Positions 27,083-36,269 of a stretch of 64,000 nucleotides of DNA are shown here, piece after piece; the stretch's first letter is position 1, and each line of letters starts with the position of its first letter. The notes below the pieces were generated by a model that made no database searches, had not been told where the DNA came from, and saw nothing but the letters and a program-made list of their open reading frames with translations. The DNA is from Acidobacteriota bacterium (lineage in GTDB: Bacteria; Acidobacteriota; Terriglobia; Terriglobales; Acidobacteriaceae). The stretch lies in NCBI GenBank assembly GCA_018268915.1, contig JAFDVQ010000006.1:868001-932000 (forward strand), given 5' to 3'. Position numbers and translations under genes: made by a program.

Positions 27083-27769
27083 TTACTTGGCCTGCAGGTG
27101 AATGCCGCACTCAACCTTGCGACCGGACCAGCGTCCCGACCGCGCATCGCCCGGATCAAAAGGCAAGCTCGTGCAGGGCGCGCAACCGATGGAGGTGTAG
27201 CCCTTTTCGTAGAGCGGCAAGAGCGGAATGTCGTTCTGTGCTGCGTAGCGCCACACGTCGCGAGTCGTCCAGTCCGCAAGCGGACTTAGCTTCGCCAGAA
27301 TGTGGCCTGTCGGCAGCGTGAAAAACTCCCGGGTCTGCAGATTGGCGCGGGTCTTCGATTGCTCACGGCGCAGACCTGTCACCCAAGTCGTGTACGAGCC
27401 AAGGGAGCGAAAGAGCGGCTCAACTTTGCGGATTCCGCAGCAGCGGTCGGGAGCTGTCTGGTTCAAAATGCCGAACTTCGACTCCTGCTCGGCAACGGTG
27501 ATTTCCGGCTCGACGTTGATCAGATTCAAATTCCACTCGGCCGCGATGCGGTCGCGATACGCGAGTGTCTCGGGAAAGTGATAGCCGGTCTCGAGAAAGA
27601 GCACAGGAATGCGCGGCTTGATCTGACGTGCCATGTGCACCACGACGACATCCTCAGCCTGAAAGCTGCTGGTGATACATGCACGCTGGGCATCTTCCAA
27701 CTGTTCCTGAAGAAAGCTGAAGGCCGCCTGTGTGAGTTCGTCAGATGCCGAGACCGTTGTCATTGTCAT
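27083..27769 (-). CDS. cysH: CysH-type assimilatory adenylyl-sulfate (APS) reductase
   Basis: Cytoplasmic thiol-dependent reductase, 228 residues, producing sulfite. It has the catalytic cysteine near the end (VECGIHLQAK, C221) and the four cluster cysteines C110-C111 and C196/C199 (CC-x84-CxxC). That four-cysteine set binds a [4Fe-4S] cluster and marks enzymes that use APS rather than PAPS. Other motifs: LFLETGYHFPETLAYRD and TGLRREQSKTRA. The frame is open to 27868, but ATG 27769 follows AGGAGAGG and gives the normal length; ATG 27763 is an alternative. The start overlaps the end of cysN by 29 bases. Confidence 0.9.
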   Translation of the reverse strand: MTMTTVSASDELTQAAFSFLQEQLEDAQRACITSSFQAEDVVVVHMARQIKPRIPVLFLETGYHFPETLAYRDRIAAEWNLNLINVEPEITVAEQESKFGILNQTAPDRCCGIRKVEPLFRSLGSYTTWVTGLRREQSKTRANLQTREFFTLPTGHILAKLSPLADWTTRDVWRYAAQNDIPLLPLYEKGYTSIGCAPCTSLPFDPGDARSGRWSGRKVECGIHLQAK

Positions 27770-29429
27770 CCTCTCCTGTAGGTAGTGAAGCGATTCGTTC
27801 GATTTCCGCAAGAAGCTCGTCGGGGCGAGCGGACTCAAAGTCTGAGCTGATTTCGTGAGCCGTTCCATTCAGCGAGTCAGCTCGGGTAAATGCGATCGGG
27901 GAGAACTGGTCCGACTCGCTGATCACAAAAGCTCCCAGACGCGCCAGATTTATCAGCTGTCCAGCTCCCGTGAATCGTGTCCTGAGCACAACGGAGCCTG
28001 CCGCGAGCAGCACCTGCTCGAGTTGATCGGCGAGAAATTTCCTATCGCCGACTTTGAGCAAACCACTGGTTGCACGTCTCTGTGTTTCTGAGCCTTCGTG
28101 AATATGCCGGATCATCCCAGCACCGGCAGTGCCGTTGTCTGTTGGATCGATCAGGATGAAACTGCCGGTGGCGCGGCTTTCACGATACAGATCGGCAAGC
28201 AGCGGGCGGCTCGTCTCGATGACGACCTGACCGATGTCGTTCAAGGCGAGCTGCGATGCGGAGTTCTCGGCGAGGTGTTCGACGTCGGTCTTTGATTTCA
28301 GTTCTACGACGGTGGCTTTGACCGTCTGGCTGGCATGCTTCAGCTGATAGGTCGCGCCTACACGGAGGGGCTTGGAGTGCATCCAGACGACGGTTGACTC
28401 GAAGCGAGTAGTCTTGCGGGGCGGAGCCGTGACGGCGGCGATCATATCTCCGCGGCTCAGATCGATCTCATCTTCGAGCGAGACGACGACAGACTGCGGG
28501 GCATGAGCGCGAGCGAGTTCGCCTTCCCATGTCGTGATGGACTTGACGCGCGAACGGCGCCCGCTAGGCAGGGCCAGGACTTCATCGCCTGGTTGAACTG
28601 CGCCCGCGGTGATCTGGCCGGCAAAGCCTCTAAAATCCTGGTGCGGACGGACTACACGCTGCACCGGCAACCGGAAGGTTGCCTGTATTCTCTCGATGGC
28701 AAGCGGCAGCGTCTCCAGCAATTCGAGGATGCTGGGCCCGTCGTAGAAGGGCATGCGAGTGCTGCGGTGGACAACGTTGTCGCCATCGAGCGCACTGACC
28801 GGGACAGGTATGATCCGCGGGATATCGAGCTGTCTGGCAAGGGCCTGGAGACTGTCGCTATGCTGCTTGAAGACCTCAGGGGAGAAGTCAACCAGATCCA
28901 TCTTGTTGATGGCGGCAATGACGATGGGAATTCCCAGCAGAGAGGCTATGCAGGAGTGACGCCGGGTCTGGTTGAGGATTCCTTTGCGAGCGTCTACCAA
29001 CACGATGGCCACATCGGCCGTCGATGCGCCGGTTGCCATGTTGCGCGTGTACTGCTCATGGCCTGGGGTATCCGCGATGATGAATTTCCGCTTTGGTGTC
29101 GAGAAATAGCGGTAGGCAACATCGATGGTGATTCCCTGTTCACGCTCGGCGCGGAGGCCGTCGGTGAGCTGGGCAAAGTCGATTGCGGCGTTTCGAGTTA
29201 TTGACTTGATGTGGTCGTCGTAGACGTTGTGCGAGTCGTAGAGCAGGCGACCGATCAGCGTTGATTTGCCGTCGTCCACGCTGCCGGCGGTGGAGAAGCG
29301 GAGAAGATCTTTGCGGAGCTCGGCTTCGAGGCGCTGCTCGATGGGAAGTACAGCTTCTTCTTCTCGCGGATTCAGGCTCGTCTCGGTGCGAGCGGCCACT
29401 TCGATCACGTTCTCTTCAGCAGAAAGCAT
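27741..29429 (-). CDS. cysN: Sulfate adenylyltransferase GTPase subunit CysN with C-terminal extension
   Basis: GTPase subunit of ATP sulfurylase, 562 residues. The elongation-factor-like GTPase domain has GSVDDGKS (49-56), DTPGHEQYTRNMATGAS and NKMDLVDF, followed by two beta-barrel domains. CysN hydrolyses GTP to drive APS formation by CysD. E. coli CysN is 475 residues; here about 110 extra residues follow the barrel (from about 450: LLKVGDRKFLADQLEQVLL to the acidic tail). CysNC fusions carry APS kinase there, but this extension has no P-loop, so it is not an active APS kinase. The ATG overlaps the cysD TGA by one base. Confidence 0.92.
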   Translation of the reverse strand: MLSAEENVIEVAARTETSLNPREEEAVLPIEQRLEAELRKDLLRFSTAGSVDDGKSTLIGRLLYDSHNVYDDHIKSITRNAAIDFAQLTDGLRAEREQGITIDVAYRYFSTPKRKFIIADTPGHEQYTRNMATGASTADVAIVLVDARKGILNQTRRHSCIASLLGIPIVIAAINKMDLVDFSPEVFKQHSDSLQALARQLDIPRIIPVPVSALDGDNVVHRSTRMPFYDGPSILELLETLPLAIERIQATFRLPVQRVVRPHQDFRGFAGQITAGAVQPGDEVLALPSGRRSRVKSITTWEGELARAHAPQSVVVSLEDEIDLSRGDMIAAVTAPPRKTTRFESTVVWMHSKPLRVGATYQLKHASQTVKATVVELKSKTDVEHLAENSASQLALNDIGQVVIETSRPLLADLYRESRATGSFILIDPTDNGTAGAGMIRHIHEGSETQRRATSGLLKVGDRKFLADQLEQVLLAAGSVVLRTRFTGAGQLINLARLGAFVISESDQFSPIAFTRADSLNGTAHEISSDFESARPDELLAEIERIASLPTGEDDNDNGLGI

Positions 29430-30406
29430 CAGAAGTACCCCTCGCGCTTTTTAAGTTCCATCGAGCCATCCTGGTCGTGATCGATGATGCGGTTGGCGCG
29501 TTCGGAATTTCGGACGGCCATGAGTTCCTCGATGATCTTGGGCACGGTGTCGGCCTCAGAGCGGATAGCTCCGGTGCAGGGACTGCAGCCCAGGGAACGC
29601 AGGCGGCACTTTACCAACTGCTCTTCGCCGGGAAGTCCCTGAATGAAGGGCTGCTCCAATGGGATCAGTGAGTCAGCGCGAACCAGCATCTTGCGGGGCT
29701 TGGCGAAGTAGAGAGGAACGATGGGTATGTTCTCGAGATGGATGTAGTGCCAGATGTCGAGTTCGGTCCAGTTGGATAGAGGGAAGACTCGGATGCTCTC
29801 GCCAGGGCCGATCTTGCCATTGAATAGAGACCAGAGTTCGGGGCGCTGGTTCTTGGGGTCCCATTGGCCGGCGCCGTCACGGAAAGAGAAGATGCGTTCC
29901 TTTGCACGGGACTTCTCTTCGTCGCGTCGAGCGCCGCCGAATGCCGCGTCGAAACCCTGAGAGCGCAGGCCGTCGAGAAGTGCCTGGGTCTTGAGCAGTC
30001 CGCAGCAGCGCTGGGTTCCAAGCTTGATGGGATTTGCACCGTCGGCCAGCGCCTCTTCGTTGCGCCAGACGATCAGCTTGAGTCCGAGTTCAGCTGTGTA
30101 GCGGTCACGGAATTCGAGCATCTCGCGGAATTTGTAACCTGTGTCGACGTGCAGCAAAGGAAACGGGATCGGGCCGGGATGGAACGCCTTTTGCGCCAGC
30201 CGCAACATCACCGATGAGTCTTTGCCGATCGAGTACAGCATCACCGGGTTCTGAAACTCGGAAACCACCTCGCGGAAGATGTGAATGCTTTCCGCTTCGA
30301 GAAGCTGAATGTGGTTGAGCCGGTCGCGCGGCACTTCTGCTTCGGGGATCGAAGGAAGGTGCCCGTTGGTGGCTGCTTTGCGTTCTGGTACTGCGGTTAC
30401 GGTCAT
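29429..30406 (-). CDS. cysD: Sulfate adenylyltransferase subunit CysD
   Basis: Catalytic subunit of ATP sulfurylase, 325 residues, forming APS from sulfate and ATP together with CysN. It belongs to the PP-loop family: [20 protein letters not shown] (about residues 56-75), then [22 protein letters not shown] and [11 protein letters not shown], all diagnostic of CysD. The ATG at 30406 has GGAG five bases upstream. It is the first structural gene of the cysDNH-tauE unit, and a leader ORF plus terminator precede it. A short low-complexity N-terminus (about 25 residues) precedes the conserved domain. Confidence 0.95.
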   Translation of the reverse strand: MTVTAVPERKAATNGHLPSIPEAEVPRDRLNHIQLLEAESIHIFREVVSEFQNPVMLYSIGKDSSVMLRLAQKAFHPGPIPFPLLHVDTGYKFREMLEFRDRYTAELGLKLIVWRNEEALADGANPIKLGTQRCCGLLKTQALLDGLRSQGFDAAFGGARRDEEKSRAKERIFSFRDGAGQWDPKNQRPELWSLFNGKIGPGESIRVFPLSNWTELDIWHYIHLENIPIVPLYFAKPRKMLVRADSLIPLEQPFIQGLPGEEQLVKCRLRSLGCSPCTGAIRSEADTVPKIIEELMAVRNSERANRIIDHDQDGSMELKKREGYF

Positions 30407-30430
30407 TTTTCTCCGGATGTTCGGGGCAAT

Positions 30431-30466
30431 AAAAAACCCGCGGCGGCAGGGAAACTGCTGCGCGGG
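30431..30466 (-). terminator. Attenuator-type intrinsic terminator upstream of cysD
   Basis: On the minus strand CCCGCG (30466-30461) pairs with CGCGGG (30442-30437), and the inner CAGCAG/CTGCCG segments extend the stem with one mismatch and a bulge. T6 follows at 30436-30431. The run of T ends 24 bases before the cysD ATG, so the element would stop transcription before cysD rather than after a gene. The 5' arm (30463-30455) is complementary, with two G-U pairs, to 30541-30533 within the leader ORF. Confidence 0.82.
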
Positions 30467-30498
30467 GTATGGGAAGTTCCGGTAAGTCTATTGGCGGC

Positions 30499-30570
30499 TT
30501 ATCCCATAGTCCGGCGCGGCGCACAACAACATGCGCAACAAGCGATCGGCATGGAACAGCACAAAGCCAT
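30499..30570 (-). CDS. Cysteine-rich leader peptide of the cysDNH operon
   Basis: Short ORF of 23 codons, too small for normal gene calling. It starts with ATG at 30570 and ends with TAA at 30499-30501. Seven residues are cysteine: positions 4, 5, 11, 12, 14, 15 and 16, giving two clusters of consecutive TGT/TGC codons. There is no Shine-Dalgarno sequence, but a promoter with correct spacing puts the transcript start about at the ATG, so a leaderless mRNA is likely; an internal in-frame ATG is at 30552. It lies 92 bases upstream of cysD and just before an intrinsic terminator. The expected role is to sense charged tRNA-Cys by ribosome stalling. The peptide itself probably has no function. Confidence 0.8.
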   Translation of the reverse strand: MALCCSMPIACCACCCAPRRTMG

Positions 30571-30577
30571 TGTGTCT

Positions 30578-30606
30578 ACTATAAGTGCGGTTAGACGTGA
30601 GGTCAA
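30578..30606 (-). promoter_or_regulatory. Sigma-70-type promoter of the cys leader
   Basis: On the minus strand TTGACC (30606-30601) and TATAGT (30583-30578) are separated by exactly 17 bases. Each hexamer is one base off the consensus. Seven bases follow the -10 box before the leader ATG at 30570, so the start of transcription is expected at or one base before that ATG. Confidence 0.72.
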
Positions 30607-30675
30607 TCACCTAAGGCGAATAAGAAGCGAATCTCTGAGGTCCAATTGAAGTGTGTCCTAGTCTCGAGAAGGAGA

Positions 30676-33120
30676 CTACTCGTCGTGAAGAACCGTCAGG
30701 GGATCGACCCTTGTTGCTCTGAGCGCTGGCACGAGGCTGGCGGCGAAGGATACGAACACGATCAAGACTGTTGCTGCCGTGTACGTTGCGAGATCTCGGA
30801 CACTGACTCCATAGATGAGGCTGGCCGCGACGCGCCCAAGTGCGAACGCCGCGATGAGGCCAATGCCGACGCCGACAAGAGTTGGCTTCATCCCCTGAAC
30901 GATCACCAGGCCCACAACATCTTTGAAACCAGCGCCGAACGCGAGGCGCAATCCGATCTCCCGCATGCGGCGCTTCACCGAGTAAGCGAGCACGCTATAG
31001 ATCCCGATGGTGCACAGGACGAGTGCTAGCGCACCAAAGATGGCAAGCAACTGCATGTTGAAGCTGCGCTGAGTGAGCGTGGATCCAACGAAGTCTTCTA
31101 ACGTGATTACGTTGTCAACCGGGATGTTGCTGTTCACTTCGGAGATGGTTTTCGCAATGGTGGGAGCGAGGTTTTGAGGCGGGGTGGAGGTTCGCACCAC
31201 CAGGGCACTTCCGAATGCACGCCAGGGCCCTTGCGCGGAGTCGCCGACCTGGGCCCGAGGCCAATAGAGTGTAGCAATGCCTGAGGTCGTGTCGAGCCCC
31301 TGTTGCTTGACGTCGCCCACCACGCCGACTACCGTCCTTTCCCGGTCAGGGAAAAAGGTCAGCTTTAAATGGTGTCCGATGGCACTTTGGTTGGGCCAGA
31401 ACTGCTGGGCCATGGCCTTGCTGATGACGACTACGGCATTGGAAGCAGCTGTATCGCTATCTTGAATGCGGCGACCCTCGAGCAGGGGGATCTTCATCGC
31501 CTCGAAGTAGCCACTGGTCACCTCGCGAACCGAGACTTCCGGTTGCTCAGACATCGGCACGGCCGGCTGTCCCTCCACTGCCACCGGTTGGTTAGAACCT
31601 CCAGCAAGTGGTAAGTCGTCCACGCCCCCTGCCGATTCGACGCCTGGCAAAGCGCGGATGCGCTGCAAAACCTCACTCAGATATTCATGTTCTTCAGCCG
31701 GCTTGGTGAACTGATTCTTGGGAACGTTCAGCTCCATCGTGAGGACATTGCGTGCATCAAAGCCGGGATTTGTGTTCTGCAGGCTCCACAAGCTTCGTAA
31801 CATCAAGCCCGCACCGATTAGAAGCACGATAGATAGAGCCACCTCAACTGACACAAGCGCTGAACGCGTGATGCTGCTTCCTCCTTCTGAATCCATCCGG
31901 CCGAGTCCTTGCTTCAGGGCCTCATTTACGTCGCCTTTGATCATGCTGAGGGCGGGCAACAGGCCGGAGAGTAGGCCGGTGAGCACGGACAATCCGAGTG
32001 TGAACCACAAGATTGACTGGCTGAGCCCGATCTCAGCCATGCGCGGAAGTTTGTCAGCGAAGAACTTGACCAGCAGCTCAATTCCGAAGTGCGCAAAGAG
32101 GAGGCCCAATGCTCCGCCGCAGACTGCCATGATCACGGATTCCGTCAGGAGAGGCTGCACAATCCGGCTGCGGCTTGCGCCCAGAGCTGAACGGATGGCA
32201 ACTTCTTTTCGGCGGCTGAAGACGCGAGCGAAAATCAGGTTTGCGACGTTTGCGCAGGCGATCAGGAGTACGAAGCCAACCGCTCCCAGCATCATCAACA
32301 GCGCGGGACGCACATCGCCGACGAGATCGTCACGCATGGAGATGACTGAGGCGCCCCAGCCTTTATCGTCGGCTGGGTAAGACTGCTCAAGCCGGTGAGA
32401 AATGGTGTTCATCTCGGCCTGCGCCTGAGCCAGTGTGACGCCGGGCTTCAGCCGGGCGATGGCAAGGAAGTGATGCTCGCCACGGACTGCAGCTTCTTCA
32501 GCCGTGAGTCCCAGTGGCGTCCAGACGTCAGCGTAGTCGGGCTTAGCCATCTTCGGCCCCATCACGCCAACGATCACATAAGGAGCGCCATCGAGAGTGA
32601 TCGATCGCCCAACTATGTTTGGGTCGGCCGCGTAGCGGGTTTGCCAAGTCTTGTAACTGAGGATCAGTTCTTTGTTGCGGCCGGGCTGATCCTCTTCGGG
32701 AAGGAATACGCGGCCAAGTGTTGGCTGCACGCCGAGCACTGAGAAGAATCCTGATGTAACACGCCCGGCGTGAATGGTCTCGGGCTTGCCATGTCCAGTG
32801 AGTTCAAACCCGCCGTGACTGTAGAGAGCCATACCGGTGAAGACGTCATTCTGCTTTTGCCAATCGAGGAAGTTTGCCGCCGAGACGGCAAACTGCGTCA
32901 TCCCCGGGAAGCTGGATTGTGGAGGCACGTGCCATAGCTGAACGAGGCGATCGGGATCCTGAAATGGCAGGGGCTCAAGAAGCACCGCGTGGACGACGCT
33001 GAATATTGCTGTGTTCGCTCCGATTCCCAGGGCCATGATCAGGACAGCAACGGATGTGAAACCGGGACTCTTGAGCAAATGCCTGATGGCGAATTTCAGA
33101 TCCTGAGCGAATTTGGACAC
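30676..33120 (-). CDS. ADOP-type MacB-like ABC permease
   Basis: Membrane protein of 814 residues with the duplicated MacB layout: first helix ([22 protein letters not shown]), MacB_PCD domain (about 60-250), three FtsX helices (about 280-420), second helix and MacB_PCD domain (about 440-670), and three final helices. No ATPase gene is linked, as usual for these acidobacterial duplicated orphan permeases; their substrate is unknown. I chose GTG 33120, since AGGAGG lies seven bases upstream and the protein then begins with the family-typical [21 protein letters not shown] longer frame to 33246 adds an unrelated tail. It follows a PadR gene, the usual arrangement. Confidence 0.9.
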   Translation of the reverse strand: MSKFAQDLKFAIRHLLKSPGFTSVAVLIMALGIGANTAIFSVVHAVLLEPLPFQDPDRLVQLWHVPPQSSFPGMTQFAVSAANFLDWQKQNDVFTGMALYSHGGFELTGHGKPETIHAGRVTSGFFSVLGVQPTLGRVFLPEEDQPGRNKELILSYKTWQTRYAADPNIVGRSITLDGAPYVIVGVMGPKMAKPDYADVWTPLGLTAEEAAVRGEHHFLAIARLKPGVTLAQAQAEMNTISHRLEQSYPADDKGWGASVISMRDDLVGDVRPALLMMLGAVGFVLLIACANVANLIFARVFSRRKEVAIRSALGASRSRIVQPLLTESVIMAVCGGALGLLFAHFGIELLVKFFADKLPRMAEIGLSQSILWFTLGLSVLTGLLSGLLPALSMIKGDVNEALKQGLGRMDSEGGSSITRSALVSVEVALSIVLLIGAGLMLRSLWSLQNTNPGFDARNVLTMELNVPKNQFTKPAEEHEYLSEVLQRIRALPGVESAGGVDDLPLAGGSNQPVAVEGQPAVPMSEQPEVSVREVTSGYFEAMKIPLLEGRRIQDSDTAASNAVVVISKAMAQQFWPNQSAIGHHLKLTFFPDRERTVVGVVGDVKQQGLDTTSGIATLYWPRAQVGDSAQGPWRAFGSALVVRTSTPPQNLAPTIAKTISEVNSNIPVDNVITLEDFVGSTLTQRSFNMQLLAIFGALALVLCTIGIYSVLAYSVKRRMREIGLRLAFGAGFKDVVGLVIVQGMKPTLVGVGIGLIAAFALGRVAASLIYGVSVRDLATYTAATVLIVFVSFAASLVPALRATRVDPLTVLHDE

Positions 33121-33306
33121 GGCGCGGCCTCCTGCATTCCTGGAGTCAATGCAACTGCCGGTCCATTTCAGATCGGGTCTAACCAGCTTTCTTTCAGCGG
33201 TATTGGGAGGCAGACCTTGTCGCGTTGTGTTCGCGTCTGGACGCACTGTTCACCTGCGTACAGTTACGAACAGATTCAGCCTGAGGCTGCCGTCTCACGA
33301 AACACC

Positions 33307-33642
33307 TTATGCTTCGAGGATGCGCGCGATGGCGGCTGTACGGCGTTCCCACTCCTCTGTTTCAGTTGCGAGAGCTTTGCGGCCCTTTGGCGTCAGGCCG
33401 TAGTACTTTCCGCGGCGATTGTTTTCAGTAGCCCGCCACTCGGATTTCACGTTGCCGGCACGTTCCATGCGGCTGAGTGCGGGGAGGAGAGAGCCGGCAT
33501 TGACGCGGAAGACGCCGCCGCTGATCTGCTCGATGCGGAGGGCTACGCCATATCCGTGCATAGGCTCGAGAGCAAGGGTTTTCAGAATCAGCATTTCCAG
33601 CGTGCCTTGAACCAGGTCGCCATTCGCCTCAGGTTTGGTCAC
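33307..33642 (-). CDS. PadR-family transcriptional regulator
   Basis: Winged-helix regulator of 111 residues, the short PadR-s1 type. The core is standard: LVQGTLEMLILKTLALEPMHGYGV, then a variable recognition region with GSLLPALSRMERAG and YYGLTPKGRKAL, and a short C-terminal dimerisation helix. It is 186 bases upstream of the ADOP permease gene on the same strand and probably represses it. PadR-ADOP pairs occur in many copies in acidobacterial genomes. The inducer is unknown. Confidence 0.93.
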   Translation of the reverse strand: MTKPEANGDLVQGTLEMLILKTLALEPMHGYGVALRIEQISGGVFRVNAGSLLPALSRMERAGNVKSEWRATENNRRGKYYGLTPKGRKALATETEEWERRTAAIARILEA

Positions 33643-33771
33643 CGTGCTTGCTCCTCCTCTAGATGAACTAGAGTAGAAGGATTGCGCGATTCCTCTAGAT
33701 TGTCAAGAGGTGCGCGACGGGGACGGTGAGTCAAGCCCAGTTAGGAAGGCTCGCAAGCTCAGGGGAATGTA

Positions 33772-34524
33772 GTGAGTGGTGACGAGATGCTGATGCTGAG
33801 TGACGATCGGGATGTTTTTCGTGCGAGAATCGATGGACCGGGCTTCCTCTGGAGGTTGCTTATGGAGAGCCAAACCGATCGCAGAAGTGGCACAGTTCGT
33901 GGGCTGGTTGTCTCTCTCCTGCTGCACGGCGCGTTCTTCGTGTGCGTGGCGGTCTTCGGCGTTCGCGCGCCAATCGTGATTGTGAAGAGCGTGCGTCCGC
34001 AACGGGTAGCAGAACTGGCGATGGCAGGCGGTTCGCATCGGATTCGAATTGTCCTGCCCACGGATCAGATGTCGGCCCATGTTAAGGATCCCGATGAGCA
34101 TGCGGAGTCGTCGAAGAAGACGATCATCCCACTGCCGGTGCCGGAGCAACTGAAGTCGGGAGGGGGTTCGACGAAAGACCCCCATCACGGGGATGGTACG
34201 GGCAAGGCGATGCGGGGCAATGGACCCGACGCCGTCAATATGACGCCGGCTTTCCCGGTGTATTCGCCGCATCCACCAATCCACGATCGGGCGCTGCTTC
34301 CGCAGACGGCGGAAAAGATTGTGATCGACGTCGATCTGGATGATACAGGTGTGGTCATCAAGGAGACGCTGGTAAAGGGGCTGGGTAACCAGCTCGACGC
34401 GATGGTGTTGGGAATTGTGAAGACGTGGAAGTTCCAACCCGCGAAGATCGATGGAAAGCCGGTGGCGAGCCAGGCGGAGGTAGTCTTCCCGCTGGATCGG
34501 AACTATCCGGTGGCAGATTCCTAG
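33772..34524 (+). CDS. TonB-like energy-transducer family protein
   Basis: Protein of 250 residues with a single membrane anchor (RGLVVSLLLHGAFFVCVAVF, about residues 43-62) and a periplasmic C-terminal TonB-type domain (about 175-245: VIDVDLDDTGVVIKETLVKGLGN, then AMVLGIVKTWKFQPAKIDGKPV). TonB proteins pass energy from the inner membrane to outer-membrane transporters. The middle is charged rather than the usual Pro-rich spacer. No ExbB/ExbD genes are near. Start GTG 33772 has AGGGGA six bases upstream. Confidence 0.8.
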   Translation: MSGDEMLMLSDDRDVFRARIDGPGFLWRLLMESQTDRRSGTVRGLVVSLLLHGAFFVCVAVFGVRAPIVIVKSVRPQRVAELAMAGGSHRIRIVLPTDQMSAHVKDPDEHAESSKKTIIPLPVPEQLKSGGGSTKDPHHGDGTGKAMRGNGPDAVNMTPAFPVYSPHPPIHDRALLPQTAEKIVIDVDLDDTGVVIKETLVKGLGNQLDAMVLGIVKTWKFQPAKIDGKPVASQAEVVFPLDRNYPVADS

Positions 34525-34645
34525 AGGCAGGGATCAGGGATCAGAGCTCAGTGATCGGAACCCGGCTTCTGTCTGAAGATCGTTCAGGATCGGCCAGGCA
34601 GGTTCTGGTGCACACGGCACGCGAAGATGTGCGAAGCTTTGAGGC

Positions 34646-35341
34646 GTGGGCTCTGAGCTTGATCCGAAATTAACGAAGACATTTCGCGCGAAGCTGGAGG
34701 CGACCGGGACGTCGCTGCGCTGGGTGATTGCGCGTGTGCCAATCGATCTAAAGAAGGCGTGGCCGGTATGGAAGAGCAGGCGCGTCTTCGGGGAGATCAA
34801 TGGATTTGCGTTCAAGACCGCGCTAATTCCTGCGGGCAAGGTCGGGGGATTCACTTTGATCGTGAACAAGAAGATGCAGGAGGGGGCCGGAGCGCGTGCG
34901 GGCGACAGAGTGCAGATCAAACTTGCGCCGGATCTTGGTCAACTGGTCGTTGAAATACCAGGAGAATTCGCGAAGATCCTTAAGGGCGATCGAGGTCTGA
35001 GAGCGTATTTCGATGAGATGAGCCCATCGATGCGAAAGGGATTCATGGGGATGATCGCCGAGGGAAAGACGAAAGAGACCCGACAGAAACGGGCGGAGGC
35101 GATCGCAGAGGGTCTGATGATGGCCATGGAGGGGGAAACCGAACCGCCGCCAATTTTGCGAATTGCATTTCAAAGACAGCCCGAGGCGCAGCGGGGATGG
35201 GAACTGATGTCTTCGATTCAGCGAAGAAATCATCTGCTGGGAATCTTCTATACGCAAACGATGGAAGGACGAGAGAAGAGGCTGGCGAAGGCGATCGAGG
35301 CGTGTTTGGTAGTAGCGAGGAGGAAAACTGCTAGCTACTAG
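34646..35341 (+). CDS. DUF1905/YdeI-OmdA family protein
   Basis: Cytoplasmic protein of 231 residues. The N-terminal part is a DUF1905 domain (FRAKLEATGTSLRWVIARVP; VFGEINGFAFKTALIPAGK; GARAGDRVQIKLAPD). The C-terminal part matches the YdeI/OmpD-associated family (RAYFDEMSPSMRKGFMGMI; KTKETRQKRAEAIAEGL). The pair is common in soil bacteria. YdeI was linked to bacteriocin or envelope stress in other species, but the mechanism is unclear. The GTG start at 34646 lacks a good ribosome site, so the exact start is uncertain. Confidence 0.8.
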   Translation: MGSELDPKLTKTFRAKLEATGTSLRWVIARVPIDLKKAWPVWKSRRVFGEINGFAFKTALIPAGKVGGFTLIVNKKMQEGAGARAGDRVQIKLAPDLGQLVVEIPGEFAKILKGDRGLRAYFDEMSPSMRKGFMGMIAEGKTKETRQKRAEAIAEGLMMAMEGETEPPPILRIAFQRQPEAQRGWELMSSIQRRNHLLGIFYTQTMEGREKRLAKAIEACLVVARRKTASY

Positions 35342-35385
35342 CCTCTAGGTTCCTCTTATTTGGAGAATCGTGGGGTTCATCGTCT

Positions 35386-35420
35386 CCCATGTCTCCAAAA
35401 GCGGGAGACATGGGGCACCC
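35386..35420. repeat. GGCACCC-tailed hairpin repeat, copy 2
   Basis: Perfect 11-base arms CCCATGTCTCC (35386-35396) and GGAGACATGGG (35404-35414) with a seven-base loop, then GCACCC. It lies between the YdeI-like gene and rlmB, about 50 bases before the latter. Confidence 0.7.
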
Positions 35421-35468
35421 AACATCTTGACGCGATAGGTTCGTGTCTTTGGCAAATAAACTAGAGAG

Positions 35469-36269
35469 ATGGACGTTTTGTATGGCGTACACCCGGTTGC
35501 GGAGGCGCTGAAAGCGGGTCGGCGACGGTTCGACCATGTACTGGTTGCAGCCGAAAGGCATGATGACCGGTTGGCAAGCCTGGTAGCTCACTGCAAACAG
35601 CTAGGCGTGCGGGTGCGGCAGGAGGCACGCGAGCATCTGACGCAGCTTGCAGGGACTGCGGCGCACCAGGGCGTGGTGGCAGTGGTGCGACCAAAAGAGT
35701 TGCTGACGATTGAAGACTTGTTTGAAGCGCCTGATGCGGGACAGGGAAGACTCCTGCTGGCGCTGGATGGCGTGGAGGATCCGCAGAATCTGGGTGCGCT
35801 GCTGCGCGTCGCAGATGGTGCGGGTGTGGATGGCGTGATCGTGACGGAGCGAAGGTCTGCGCCGCTGAGCCCCGTGGCGGTGAAGGCGAGTGCAGGAGCG
35901 GTGGAGCATCTGCGGGTTGCGCGAGTGGTGAACCTGGTGCGTGCGCTCGAGGAGTTGAAAGAGAGAAACATCTGGGTGATCGGGCTGGATGAGCGGGGCG
36001 AGACGGACTACGACCGCTTCGATCTGACCGGAAACTGCGTCCTTGTGCTCGGGCGCGAAGGCGCAGGGCTGCATGAGCTGGTGAAGCGGACGTGCGATCA
36101 CCTGCTACGGATCCCGATGTCGGGCGGGGTGAGTTCTTTGAATGTCTCTACGGCGGGGGCGGTGGTGCTGTATGAGGCGGCGCGGCAGAGGCGTGCGAAA
36201 GCTTGGGGCGTGGTTGGCGACGGGGGCCCTGGCGCGTCCAAGAAGAAGCAGAAAGGTTTAGGTTCATGA
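35469..36269 (+). CDS. rlmB: SpoU-family 23S rRNA 2'-O-methyltransferase (RlmB-like)
   Basis: Ribose methyltransferase of 266 residues, the normal length of RlmB, which methylates Gm2251 of 23S rRNA. An N-terminal substrate-binding domain (MDVLYGVHPVAEALKAGRR, about 1-75) is followed by the knotted SPOUT domain with its three motifs: DGVEDPQNLGALLRVADGAGVDGVI, LVLGREGAGLHELVKRTCD, and IPMSGGVSSLNVSTAGAVVLYE. The C-terminal ~20 residues are basic and family-variable. The TGA overlaps the next ATG by four bases. Confidence 0.9.
   Translation: MDVLYGVHPVAEALKAGRRRFDHVLVAAERHDDRLASLVAHCKQLGVRVRQEAREHLTQLAGTAAHQGVVAVVRPKELLTIEDLFEAPDAGQGRLLLALDGVEDPQNLGALLRVADGAGVDGVIVTERRSAPLSPVAVKASAGAVEHLRVARVVNLVRALEELKERNIWVIGLDERGETDYDRFDLTGNCVLVLGREGAGLHELVKRTCDHLLRIPMSGGVSSLNVSTAGAVVLYEAARQRRAKAWGVVGDGGPGASKKKQKGLGS

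Noticed and set aside
30407..30610. SAM-type riboswitch upstream of cysD
   Set aside because: Considered because sulfur genes often carry one, but the space is filled by a promoter, a Cys-rich ORF and a simple hairpin, with no multi-stem SAM aptamer core visible.
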